DNA of 64,000 nt from Stichopus chloronotus (Eukaryota > Echinodermata > Holothuroidea > Aspidochirotida > Stichopodidae). The stretch covers positions 2,436,820 to 2,500,819 of the forward strand of contig CM037843.1 of assembly GCA_021234535.1 (NCBI GenBank), in the 5' to 3' direction. Under the pieces are notes generated by a model, which searched no databases, was not told the origin of the DNA, and saw nothing but the letters and a program-made list of their open reading frames with translations. Positions 25,046 to 37,445 of the stretch are shown one piece after another. The position numbers were made by a program, and so were the translations under genes. Each line of letters begins with the position of its first letter. Position 1 is the first letter of the stretch.

Positions 25046-28000
25046 AGTGACAACTGACAAGTTTCTACGCAGTAGAACTACCAGTACTGACAACTGACAA
25101 GTTTAGAATTTCAGATGCTACACTTGCCACCATTTGCTTTATTTTGTTTTGCTTCATTTTGTTTTGACAGCTTTTAGCACTTTTTGATGACACAATTCAT
25201 CAATTTCCTTTTGGATACAATCACGTTCCTGCTTCCCTGGGTTTTTTTTCTCCCAGAAGTGGTATATACTGAAAGAATTGTCAGATTTTCAGAAATGTTT
25301 CTCATCAAATTATCGAGACATTTGAAACAGACAGTGAACAATTATGTAGTCACCTGAAAACTAAACACTTTTCCCTGATGATGACTGAACATATATAGGT
25401 CAATGGTTCAGACAACTTCAAGCAAAAGAGTTCAGTTACTTTATTCACTTGTTTTTGATTGTAGGAAGCTGGACAACAATGAACACATCTGCAAGTTCAC
25501 ATCTTACACAATACTGGGTTGTGACACATCAAAAAGATTAGCTTCTCAATTTAGCTCAGAGGTTCTTCTCGGAGATTCAGTTCACGTACCTCAAGAAGCA
25601 AGAAAGAATTTAAAATTTTAGAAAGAGGGATACCAATAACCTACACAAGAAGTTAGAATATTGGGACAAGTCTACACAGATAGACGGAGAGATAGATGGA
25701 CAAATTGGCAGACAGACATAATGTACATTATCTTCACATGTACAGCTAAAGGATGAAGGTGTTGACCTACGCTCTTTACTCTCAACTTTGAAAGTTGAAT
25801 AATTTGATTGCCACGTTAGATATGAAACTAAGAAAGAAAGATACACAAAGAGGATAGTTTTGCATTGTGAAACATTAAAGGCAGAAAAACATCTCCATCC
25901 ACATTGCACTCAGCAGATCAATGCCGTTCATTAAGCGCTTAACTAGCCATTGATTTCCCATGTGTACATACGTACTGTATGTGTGTGAGTGCATTATAGT
26001 CTTAACACCATTCATCTTTTTTTATACCATGTACATCTGGCAGTGTTCATTAGTGTCACATTCTATTTTGCCTTTCAGGCCAATTATTGAGTCATACTGC
26101 ACGGCGATCGACTGAAGCGTCGAGAAATACTGTAGCTGTTAGCAACTGGAAATAGATCCATCAAAAGTGTTCCAAAGCTGCATAATTAAGCCATCATGTT
26201 AGTCACAAATAGAATAACATTTTTTTTTTTTTATAAATTCTTTGGACCAAATGATAAGCTGTGGTACTGTCTAGTACACATAAGTGATACAGCATACGTT
26301 CTAACTAGTGGTTCTAGATTTGGAATAAAATATTGTGTCCTTTTGCTATTTAATACTCTTGTACATGTAACCCTTTTTCATGCAGATCACTGGAAAACAC
26401 TGAAAGAGTTGCCTTAGATTTCCAGATTGCATTTTACTGGTGCATGATGGGCTTCCCAACCTTTCAATTTTCCTATGTTACAGTTGATTCTTCATGGTGA
26501 CAAATATACTGTATGACAAGTCTGGAACACTCAACTTTCAGCATTTTGTCATTTTATCCAATTTCCCCAAAGAATAGAGAAGCTATTCTTCTCTACAAGC
26601 CAGCAGACACAAGCTACAGTATCCCTCTGACAAATAACCAACAGGAAAAACCTGCAAGCCAAGTGGAATAATTTGTTCTGTTTTGTTTGTCCCTGAGACG
26701 ACTGCCTTGCCAGCAGATCAAATGGGATTATATTGATCTTCATGGCTTAAATCATATTGCAAGCTATTATTACCACAGCTGCTTCGGAGTATGAATCCAT
26801 ATTTCAGTTCAGGCACACGACAAGCTGCTATTAACAACAAAGTATATCAACGTAGTTCATGTTTTGCACATAACGACAGCTGGCTTTGGCTGATGACTGT
26901 ACCCTTGGTTTTGTGATGATGTATTGTTTTGAAGCAAAACCAAAAAAAAAAAAAAAGTGCGGAGCTCTGTTTATAGATTGATCATTTAAATTGTTTGCAC
27001 ATGTGGTAATTATAATCTACTATTCATTGGTCTGAAAACTCAATCCACAGTGATGGTGGGTACCATCCTAAAAAGCCAAGACAGTAAACAGATCATCACA
27101 AACACCAGAAAATGACAGGTTGATGTTTACTGGTTGCCTGCTGTAAAGGACAACTTATGAGAGAAGCAAGTGCAGATTAACAGGTTGTATTCTGAATTTG
27201 CTGTACCAAAAGTTTACTTGACACGGTCAAATAGATGCTCCAACTCCATGAAGCAAGATATGTAGGTTCTGAGATTCACCTAAAATAATTATTTTTAAAT
27301 CACAAAATCTATCCCAACAACTGCAAGAGAAATACACACACAGCACTGATGAAGCAAGGCATGTCTGTCCATGGCATCCATACTCTCCGAGAGAGCACTT
27401 GTCACAAGGCTCTTCCTACTTAGACCAAAACAGACTACCTCTCCTTAAGTCCCTAAGGCCAGTCAGATTGCTTGCCTAAATGAATTTTTCCGCAGGATCT
27501 GATGCAGAGATTATTATCGAGCAATTAAGGGTGTCTGCATCTGGGCATTTCATGGCATGTAGCCAGAGCACGTATACACCTTCAAAATCAAGAAAATGCT
27601 GATCCTCATCATGTGTTCATGTTTCAAGTAAGTGCTCGCAGGAAAGGTCCTGAGAATTATCAGAATACAATCATCAACACTATGATTAAAAAAGAAAATA
27701 AAAAAATCTGATATAACTGCATTATGTTTTGGAGCATTATCTGTTGAGGGCAAGGACACAATTTCATACAACAGTAAACACATATTACTTATGGCAATAC
27801 CATAACTGGTGATTTCTCACAAAGGACATTGCTCAAAAACACACGCACCCAAAAGCACTGACAGTAGAGGTACACACTTTTCAGGTCACTGTGTCTGTAG
27901 ATCTACGAAGCTTCAGGCTTAAAGAAGGAAACTTGTGCTATTTATAAGAACTTAATCTACCAAAAAGGATTCAAATTACATGATCCACCACATTGATAGT

Positions 28001-28300
28001 GAGACTTGAACTGATCATAACACAAGAACAAAAACTTCATTCAGCTCTGCTAGATAGACAAATCTTGTGTGGTACATCCTCGCCATCACCGCAGGCACTT
28101 GTATTTTTAAGTTTAAAGTGAGCTGTGAAGGGCAAATATACAATTCATTCGCCCACTTTGAATTTTGTAACAACAAAAATTCAAAACATTACTCTGGGAC
28201 AACATTAAAATGTATGGATACCTACAGGATGAAAATCACAAAAGGCAAAAAAAAAAAAAATAAATGAGTCTGCACTGATAATCTTAATATCAGTAGCTCC

Positions 28301-28347
28301 TTGGAGTATGTATATTTGGAGTATGTGTATTTGGAGTATTGTATTTG
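28301..28347 (+). repeat. Short tandem repeat, three units of about 15 bp
   Basis: TTGGAGTATGTATA, TTTGGAGTATGTGTA and TTTGGAGTATTGTA follow each other. This is a small minisatellite with no wider structure. Confidence 0.6.
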
Positions 28348-31300
28348 CCACAAAAATGAGATCTACATGTATAACAAAGTTTAAATTAGTTGGTGCTACA
28401 TCTTGCAATCGAGGAGCACTATTTCCCAACAAAATTTCAGCTGTGAATAAGTCAATTTTTATGTACTCACATTAATAATATTAATATAGGTCAATCAAAG
28501 AGGTTTTGTTGGCAATATTCAACAAAAGCATTTTCATTATTGGCATGGATTTTTAAGTACCTTTACCACAAGAGTCAGTTCTGCTAAAATAATTAATTCA
28601 AAACTAAATGCTGTTAGAGTTGGTGTTAGGGTTTGGGCTCAGGAGTTAGAATATAAGGTTAGAGGTTAGGATAGAGTCAACGACCATGAAAAGGCTCACC
28701 TATGAAATATGATGGAATCAGTGATACCACAGAGAATCATTTATGCAAAAGAGAGATCAAGGGTAAAAATTCTATCTCTTCATCATGACAGCTTCCTTTC
28801 ATTAATATTACCTTTTCAGAGAACACAATTTGGAATAAGGAAATTTCCACTCATTTTAAGATTGCATTCCAAAATTCATCAGCAAGCAGGTCATGAGACT
28901 GCCCTCTCGATACAGCAAGGAGAAACCACCTCTGCATCCGCCCCCATCACGATTGGTTTGCAGATGATAGCACAGTATAAGGCATCCAATACAACAATGT
29001 TACTAACTACACTACAAAATACCGCTCCTAGATTCTAAGTTTTACGGGGTGTAAGATTCACACCTCGAGATGCTGACTACCACACATACCGAGTGAATTA
29101 ATCAACTGGAAAGTTATGTTAATTTTCATGGAAGTTGGCACAATATTTCATGAAAGTTCCCTCTTCCCGGAGCCCAGGTAGGAAGTGAAATTCGATCCAC
29201 GGCAGATACAGACCGATGGAGAGACATAACGATTATTGCCACGATGAAGGTAGGTGCCACCAGGCAATAAATTATGAAATAGTTACAGAGGTGTTATGTT
29301 GACGTCATTTGTTCTGAGAAGCACAAGAATATTAGACTGTATGCGTGCATGGTGGAATGACACCCTACTGTCAGGTTCTGCTCATACAACTAAAATACAG
29401 AGTGAAAAAAAAATATATTACATGATAAAAAAAGAGTAATCTGAGTAAAGTGGAAGGAAACAAATGATGAGTGTCTGAGTCTATATTTTGCAGTTAAAAG
29501 TAAATCAATATGAAGGTGTCATAAAACAAGACTATAAATCATGGATGAATGTGTTGCTGTTTCTTAGACTCATCCATAAGCTACTGTTGCCATGAATCAA
29601 CCGATCCATCAGAATCTGAAAGCAGCAGGTTCCTTCAGTCAGTTCAGTTCGATAAGCGTGGACGCTTCCTTTGCACCCGGGGTGACAGAGGGTAACCGTA
29701 AAACAACCGACAAGTTTGATGTGTTCATTCACAACATAGTGTACAGTGCTGATAAAAGAAGGAATGGAAACTAGTTTAGAGAGAGATTTTTACTTCCCTC
29801 TCAAAAAATGAAAGGTGGGGGAGGGGAGATCCTACCCATAATGTCTACACTGTGGTGGTAACATGGTGTGTGGGGATAAATTTTAAAATTAAAATACCAC
29901 TTTCATAACTCAGCTTTGTTCATTGTTAGTATCTTTGCACACATAACTAAAAATTTTCCAAGTGGAGAGAACTCCTACAACCTGGGCCTTCACCAAGATA
30001 CAGTTTAAAAGTCAACCCCCCAACAAATTTCTGAATTTACCCCTATAAAGCAATTGACTGAATATTACAGGCTTAAAGTTGCTTAACATGGCAAATTCTG
30101 CTATCAGCTAAAAGAAGCCCAAACATCCCTTGAACCATCTGACTGTTTTTCTTTCAGTGTCACATTCCCGAACCAAGGAAATCCAAGGGGTGTCACATCC
30201 TTTTTTATTCTAATAAGACACGCTTTGGCAACGAAGGAAGAGCATGTATGACTATCTGTACAGCAAGTAAAATAAAGAGATGCTAGTTCTCACACACATT
30301 TGAGGCAAAACAAAACCCTTTGAAAGTCAAGTAGTGAAGCAAAATAGTCGCTGATCAAAACTATTACTTACTTGATCTTCTGATCCACTCTCAGCTGTTG
30401 CAACAGACTGTCTCTGCATCCATGCACTCTTGTCACACCCTCTCTTGCTTCACCCTCCCTAACCACACCGTCTCTCGCCACACAATCAGTCACCACACAG
30501 TTCTATTACTCTTGAAGACCATTTACTAACGAATCATCTACTGTGGATGGACTTGAACACTTGACCAATGAAAGATGTCACAATTCTCTCACGATAGTTT
30601 TTCTATGACTTTATACGGTACAGATTATGCAGGGCACATCACCCATGAAAATTTCTGGAAAGGCAATTACCGCAAATTCAAATTACATGTGACGCCAAAG
30701 CTGACAATGGCAGGGTATATTTAACATCTTCTGATGTAACTGCTGTGCCAAAAGTGGGACTCTGCTCTTGCAAATCATTCACCAACAGAATTCTAAGTGA
30801 ATAAAGAGGGACTTAATGAAACCAAAGGTGCTGACAGATAAAGAGGTAATAAATATATGTAGCTGGGTATTAGCCATTTGAAAGCTATTTGTTTTAATAC
30901 AATGGGCTATTAATTTAAAATGGAAACCTTATTTTCCCCTGGCCTCCATCTGGTGACCTCTCTCCAGCTAAAAAAAAAAGAAGAAAAAAATATTTTAACA
31001 AAATTCTAGTTCATTTCTCTTTACACATATTTGTTTGCATCAGTGCCACAAAATTGCAAACGTTGATATCATGATCTACACTGGAAGAGTCAGTGTACTG
31101 CATATTTTGGTCAGCCAATGCAGATTGGTTGGTTTCTAATTAATTCAAAACTGTATATAGCAGACAAGGAGCATACTAATCCTCTCTGCAAGTATGTTAA
31201 GCTAGCAAGAATACCTAAGACACAAACATGGGACTTATTTATTGTCTCTATACCTTATTTATCCTCTACATTAAGGTCTAGCGACATATTGATATTATCC

Positions 31301-32303
31301 ATATACCAACATTGACTTCTGCTCATAACGACATTTAGATAACATTGATATACAGTCCCAAAAAGATATGTCCTGTGGTACTCACTGATTAGTAAAGTCT
31401 TGAAATATTCTATGCTAGTGCCACCAAGGTACGAAAGCGATATTAATTAAAATAGTTACTAGAACCTCGTCATTTTTGTAACGACCACAAATGAAGCAAT
31501 ATCATTGGTTCATTGTCGTAACGTCATACATGAAAATCCTTGAGCAGCAGCACACAGAGACTAGCGTTTCTACTGTGAGCATTCGCACATTGCCTTTGTA
31601 ACTTAAGACAGCCTAACGCAACGTTGGCAGTGGCTACACAGAGGTGTGGTTTGGTCTGCTCTCACTCTGAGAGTGCAAATACTATGTAAAGTATCTATTA
31701 ACAATAGATATTAAGAAAAAAATGAGTTTTCTAAAGAGAGAAATTTATCTTGTGATTTGTTCAAAGGCTAGGCATAACACTAAAGAGTGTGCAAAAGTAA
31801 CACTATGCTACTACATAGGCTAGGCCTAAAACTAAAGACTAACCCCAGGACCATACGCATTGACATGCAAGGTAACGAAAAATCAAAGGAGTGACTACTG
31901 GAGAGTGGGAATTTATGGGAGCAAATGAGGTAGCTGCTACTTTTGCCACACATTTGAAAATGCTGATGGCCCACATACAGTGATTGTTTTAAATAGATAC
32001 TGACTTCAGTGCAATAGTAGGGATTGCATACTGCATAAAATGCGTGATAGTTAGACTACATCCTCATCTTATCGAGTCAACTTTCGACCAAATTTTGAGG
32101 TGTTATGTAAAACATCCAACACAATTGAACATCCAATCTTTCAACTCTTTAACTTATTCATACTATTGCATGAATGGAAAACACTACTTGCGTACTAACG
32201 TGCTGTGCACCGTGTACTATATTCCTCTAGTTTCCGTTGTGAGCAATGAATCTATAGTTTAAACTTGTCAGTACTTACTGTGATGAGTATGTGACCAATG
32301 CTG

Positions 32304-32861
32304 TACACGCCCAGTGTATATACTGTGAAATGGAAAGATTTTTACTAAATACAAGGGGACTGTGTTTTGTCTCCCAACTTTTAATCTTATTAACCAAGGT
32401 TATACCTTAACTGCAAGTCTGTATGTGAACAAAACATGAACATACTTTAAAACTCTCCTAGCATTTTTATCCGACATGACGCATTCAAAATTGACGCATT
32501 TTCTTACTTTGTTTGATGCTCGCACATAAAAGGGTAGTTTATATCTATACTAAGAGTATACAAGGTTATCTACTGCAGTAAATACACGCCCAGTGTATAT
32601 ACTGTGAAATGGAAAGATTTTTACTAAATACAAGGGGACTGTGTTTTGTCTCCCAACTTTTAATCTTATTAACCAAGGTTATACCTTAACTGCAAGTCTG
32701 TATGTGAACAAAACATGAACATACTTTAAAACTCTCCTAGCATTTTTATCCGACATGACGCATTCAAAATTGACGCATTTTCTTATTTTGTTTGATGCTC
32801 GCACATAAAAGGGTAGTTTATATCTATACTAAGAGTATACAAGGTTATCTACTGCAGTAAA
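32304..32861 (+). repeat. Nearly perfect tandem duplication, 2 x 279 bp
   Basis: Copy 1 is 32304-32582 and copy 2 is 32583-32861, directly adjacent with a constant offset of 279. Reading them base by base, I found a single difference (TTACTTTG at about 32505 against TTATTTTG in copy 2). The unit starts TACACGCCCAGTGTATATAC and ends CTACTGCAGTAAA. It has no open frame or transposon ends. The near-identity points to a very recent duplication or an assembly artefact. Confidence 0.95.
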
Positions 32862-35800
32862 TATACAAAGTACCCTAGTTATGCTGACAATTACGGTAGC
32901 GCAAGCACTTCAAGGATGTTTGCACTGCATACACTGACGTAATCATGGCAAAATGGCCAGAATTACATCTAATCAAGACTGTAGTACAAACATCAACATA
33001 CCCCATGTGCTTGGAGTGTTTATGTTTGCAGATGATTGCATTGCCGCAAGAGAGTAAGATGAAAAACAAAGACGTTAAACCTCTAAGAATGGGGCATTTT
33101 AGACTCATGTAATGAGTAATTTCTTTCATTTCTGAATTTGCTTTGCAGGGAATACCTTAGCTTTCACATTATGTATATCGGTTTTATAGCCTTAACAGTT
33201 TTCTGCCAAAAACTGTTACAAAGTAAATGTAAATAATAGCAGCTACACCTTTTTATCAATTATTATGTTGACCACTTTGTGTGGCCAAATGAGATGTGCT
33301 AGCAGGTAAATCATTCCCCGATACATGTGATCGTTCCAAAATTAGCTACCTACACTGCACAGTACTGACACAAATGCCAATTCGATCACTGAGTTACTAT
33401 ACCACGGCTATCCCCACTGTGGCAGAACACCTGGGTGCCACTTCCCCACTCATGTATTTCATTGTCACACTGGACCAAACATGCCTGGCACTTTTTAAGC
33501 TTCTTCATCTCAAAAGAAAACTTTATCACATAGAGATGATATGAGGCTGGATCCCACAAAGTGGACACATTTAAATTGTCTGGCACTCAGATCAAATACG
33601 GACATCTCTTTAACTGAAACAGATGCCCGTAATATTAAACAAAGCCACCACCATGAAGTCATTAATTACAGTCAACTTGGATGGAAAATTATGAAAACAG
33701 TTACTATATTTATTTGGTTTCTCATGCAGTTCATTGGAGTTCAACCAGCTGTTTAATTTTAACCAACGCTGATAAACATTGACCTTGTAATTAATTAGGA
33801 AGTTGGTAGATATCTGTTAAAAGAGGACAATAGAGGAAAAACGAGAACAAAACAAAACGTGCATTAAGGTACAGTATTGACTTAAATTGGATGTGTCTCA
33901 TAATATGTGGTGTCATGTTTGACAGTACTACTAAGTCACCTAATCAACATTAGCCCACCTCCCACTTTACTTTTAAAGAAGAAACAAACAAAGTTTCAAT
34001 TGCCTAATAATACCAGGTAGGCATCCACAAACACTGAGGGAAACTTAAACAGCAACGATGAATATTACACACGGTTTGATGAAAACTTCTGACTTTTAAT
34101 TGACGTAAAATTCCAAAATTTGGATCCAAATACCCACTGGACCATGGATGGTCCTGTACCTAGATACCTGAAAAAAAAACTTCCATTGAGCTACCATTTG
34201 GTTGTGAAGTCATAATACCACCTTTTGCTTTTAAATTGTTTGTAAGGGCATGAAAATTTAGTTAATTTTAATAGTTAGATATCAGTTGTAATTTCACACA
34301 AACAGGTTACGCTACTGAAACTTACTGTGTCCTGACATCATGGGTTGGGTATATGGGTGCTATATGCAAACCCTCCCAAAAAGCCTAGCTTCATGTACAG
34401 AGCTTTAAAGTGGAAATTTCCCCTCAAGAACACAGTGTATTTTTTCCAATGGTTACCCAAAGCTGCTGGCTGATATTATGCTCCACAAAGTGATGTGTCT
34501 TATGTACACTTCAATATTTCTTTCATTTTGTTTCATATAGGCTTATAAAATGCAGCTTCAATAATGGAAAGCAAACTTGAATTTTGTTTGGATGTATATC
34601 AAACTATAGTTAGCACCTGCTGTAGTAATATTCACAATGTACTGTAGATCTATCCCTAAACTTTTAGCACCTTCATCTCATTCTTTGAGCCAATTTGAAT
34701 AACATTTCAGTGGTGCACACATAATGTCTACATTCAAAAGCTGTGAACATCACTGCAAATGCTACGTAAAAAGTTTTAAAGAAATGAACGGATATTACAA
34801 ACACTGATACACATTGATATCACAATGGTTGGTACATAATCCTGCCTTGCTTGAACGGGAAATGGAATTTAAAGGAGAAACATAAGTATAGTACTTGTCA
34901 AATTCCACATGATCAGAATGGGATTTAGACAATCAAGGCAAAGAAAATTATAATTAAGTCGTTTTTAATTTCCATCTTCCACAGATGAAATTCAAAGCAA
35001 AAATCACTTCAATACCTCAATATAGCATGAAAATGCAATATGTTATTTGGCAACGTACAGCAGATTTGTATAAATTAACAATCTTAATTTGGAATGATAA
35101 AATGAAAAAGCAGCTGCATTGCATACGATTGCTTGTACGTACCAGTTCTGCAAACAATTTCCATGACCAAATTATATTATCAAAACATTCGCATGGTCTA
35201 AATTCTCCTTCACCAAGATAAGTTACTGTGTGAAAGACGCAAATACAGTTAATGTTAAATCATATTCATCAAGACAAAACTATTTTTTCGTGAAAGAAGC
35301 TGCACTACCATGACACTCATCTGCTGTATGATGCAAATTCCTTTGACAGCTTTCATTATCATGTTTCCATTAATCTAAAATAAAAGCCACATTGCTAAGC
35401 TCCAACTGAAGGACAACCTTGTCACAGAATCTGGATGACCTTTGGAAATTTCAGGCACTGCTGAAGCCAGGACTTACAGCTAAACTTCTTTATAATCATC
35501 AGTGGCTGTAGGTATACAGTGTTTGATGCCAGGGTTTGCGATACAGCCAAACATAACTTGCATGGTACAGTACTTCCAGTGCTCCTGGGTATACATTACA
35601 CTTTAATAAGAAAAGTTCTCGCTTAATACTTGAACATACATGTTTAACTTTCTGCTTGAATGTTGTAAAGCCATTAAAATATCAGGGTTAAAACATTTAC
35701 GTCATTGTTTACTCTGTTCCATACTCATTCTTGTGGGATGAATATAGAATGCCGAAATGGATGACGTAAAAATTTACACACCGTAGTCCTAAGTCAGCAT

Positions 35801-36304
35801 GTGGGTAGAAAACTACTGTAATGTAGTAACATATCACTGCACAAGTCCTGACAGTCTCGATGTCACCACACAATGACCAAGAATATTATACTGTCAAGTA
35901 ATGACCATTGACAATTTGACACAGACATCATTCACAAAGTTATAACACAGTCATGTAATGATAGTTTCCTATCAGTAGTTTACTTGCTGGTTTACAGAAA
36001 CTACCACAGACACAACACTTCAGACACTAAGTTGCTTGAACTACTTGATATCTTTCTGAACTATTAGGTGGGCTCATACAGAAACTATATTATACATAGC
36101 AGCAAATATACTGTAGGTGTACATTCAAAACAATGATAAATTCTACTGTGTCGTACAACATTAGTTGCAGGTTCAGTCAAGAAATATATATCTTTCTTAA
36201 TCACAAGCTAAGTTATCTCAAACATACCTTAAGTTCTACAAAACGTACCTGTCTCACAATCATGCACCTTCCTTCCCATGTGTCTGCTGCCCTGTGGACT
36301 TCAA

Positions 36305-36530
36305 ACACTACCCTCTGATAGATTAAATACTGCCCTCTAACCTTTAACACTGCCTGTCAGACACCTTTAATCATCCATTCTGGAAGTCTTTAACACTGCC
36401 CTCTAAACCTTTCAAACTGCAAACTGCCCTCTTATAACATTTAACACTGCGATCCAGTAACTTTTAACACTACCCTCTATTTAAGTTAAACATTGCCTCC
36501 AGAAACTTTAAACACTGCCACCTTCAAAAA
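36305..36530 (+). repeat. Degenerate minisatellite (CTTTAACACTGCCCTCTAA-like)
   Basis: Variants of TTTAACACTGCCCTCTA recur at irregular spacing of about 25-40 bases, for example near 36340, 36390, 36440, 36465, 36485 and 36510. There is no coding frame. The array ends just before the hairpin at 36561. Confidence 0.6.
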
Positions 36531-36560
36531 ACATTCAGCTCTGTCCAACTCTTCTGTCAC

Positions 36561-36599
36561 CACTACATGTCTGATGATCTTATTATCAGACATGTAGTG
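36561..36599. other. Perfect 15-bp hairpin with 9-base loop
   Basis: CACTACATGTCTGAT (36561-36575) and ATCAGACATGTAGTG (36585-36599) are exact reverse complements around GATCTTATT. The stem is too short for a standard miRNA precursor and no flanking pairing extends it. It may be a small inverted-repeat element or a cruciform-forming site. Confidence 0.75.
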
Positions 36600-37109
36600 A
36601 TAAAGATAATTGACAAACTAATGCTAAATATATTAATACAGTACCACTGACATCACCACTCTAGTCATAAGGAGGTCCAATTACTAGGTATCTTCTGAAA
36701 TGATTAGGTGGTTTCACTTCAATGGGCAACATATTTACAGCACAGGCAATGTACTAGTCCATTGACTGTCAGCATCATCTTCTGACTAGTAGGTGAGTCC
36801 ATAAGCATTATTTTCATCATACTTCACAGGTAAGTCACGTAACGATCATTACATTAAATTTACCACTTTACATTTACTATTCATCAAGGATAATGGAAGC
36901 TTCACTCTCTCAGGGAGGCCATTTAGAAAGTTTTTTGTCTTTGAATTTGAAAGTTTGTAGATCTAGAAGCTCATATGAGTTCATGAGGAACCCTTTACCA
37001 TGTAGATCACGGATGAACACCAGTGAGATCAGCAGAGACTTACTATTTGGGATAAGTGTCCAGAGGATAATGAGGCAGGGGTGAAAAATGACAATCACCA
37101 ATGCAAACC

Positions 37110-37445
37110 CAAACCTGCTCCCAGGACCACCATTTTACATCCCTATATGACAGATGCAAGTTCATCCCCAGTCTTTAGTCACTTTCCCAAAGGCTGGGAA
37201 GGGTTGAGAACGTGCCCAGCAAAACAGAACATCTTTGTACCGAGCAACCTGAAGTGGACAAGACCTGAATCGGACAACAGGAGCCCACATGACCCTCTTA
37301 GCACCACTATAAACAGATTCAATGAACAAGCCACATCTGAATCACTAGAAATTTCCCAAGTGGTCCCACCACGGTCTGATTGGGGGACCCAAAGTTTGCA
37401 AGACGGACAGCCGGACACTCTAGCCACCAAGCTAACTTTTCCACC
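37110..37445 (-). mobile_element. Probable tRNA-derived SINE
   Basis: On the minus strand an A-box-like TTAGCTTGGTGGCTAGAG (37435-37418) is followed, 44 bases after TAGC, by GGGTCCCCCAATC (37390-37378), at the spacing and position of a tRNA B box though diverged from GGTTCGANTCC. The intervening AGTGTCCGGCTGTC...CTTGCAAAC looks like the middle of a tRNA-type promoter. The downstream body extends to about 37110 with no clear tail. The unusually long open frames on both strands here are likely by-products. No second copy was found in the window. Confidence 0.45.

Noticed and set aside
28620..28675. GTTAGGGTTT/GGTTAGAGGTTAGG resembling telomere repeat TTAGGG
   Set aside because: Only one or two exact hexamers in a degenerate stretch; not enough for an interstitial telomere array.
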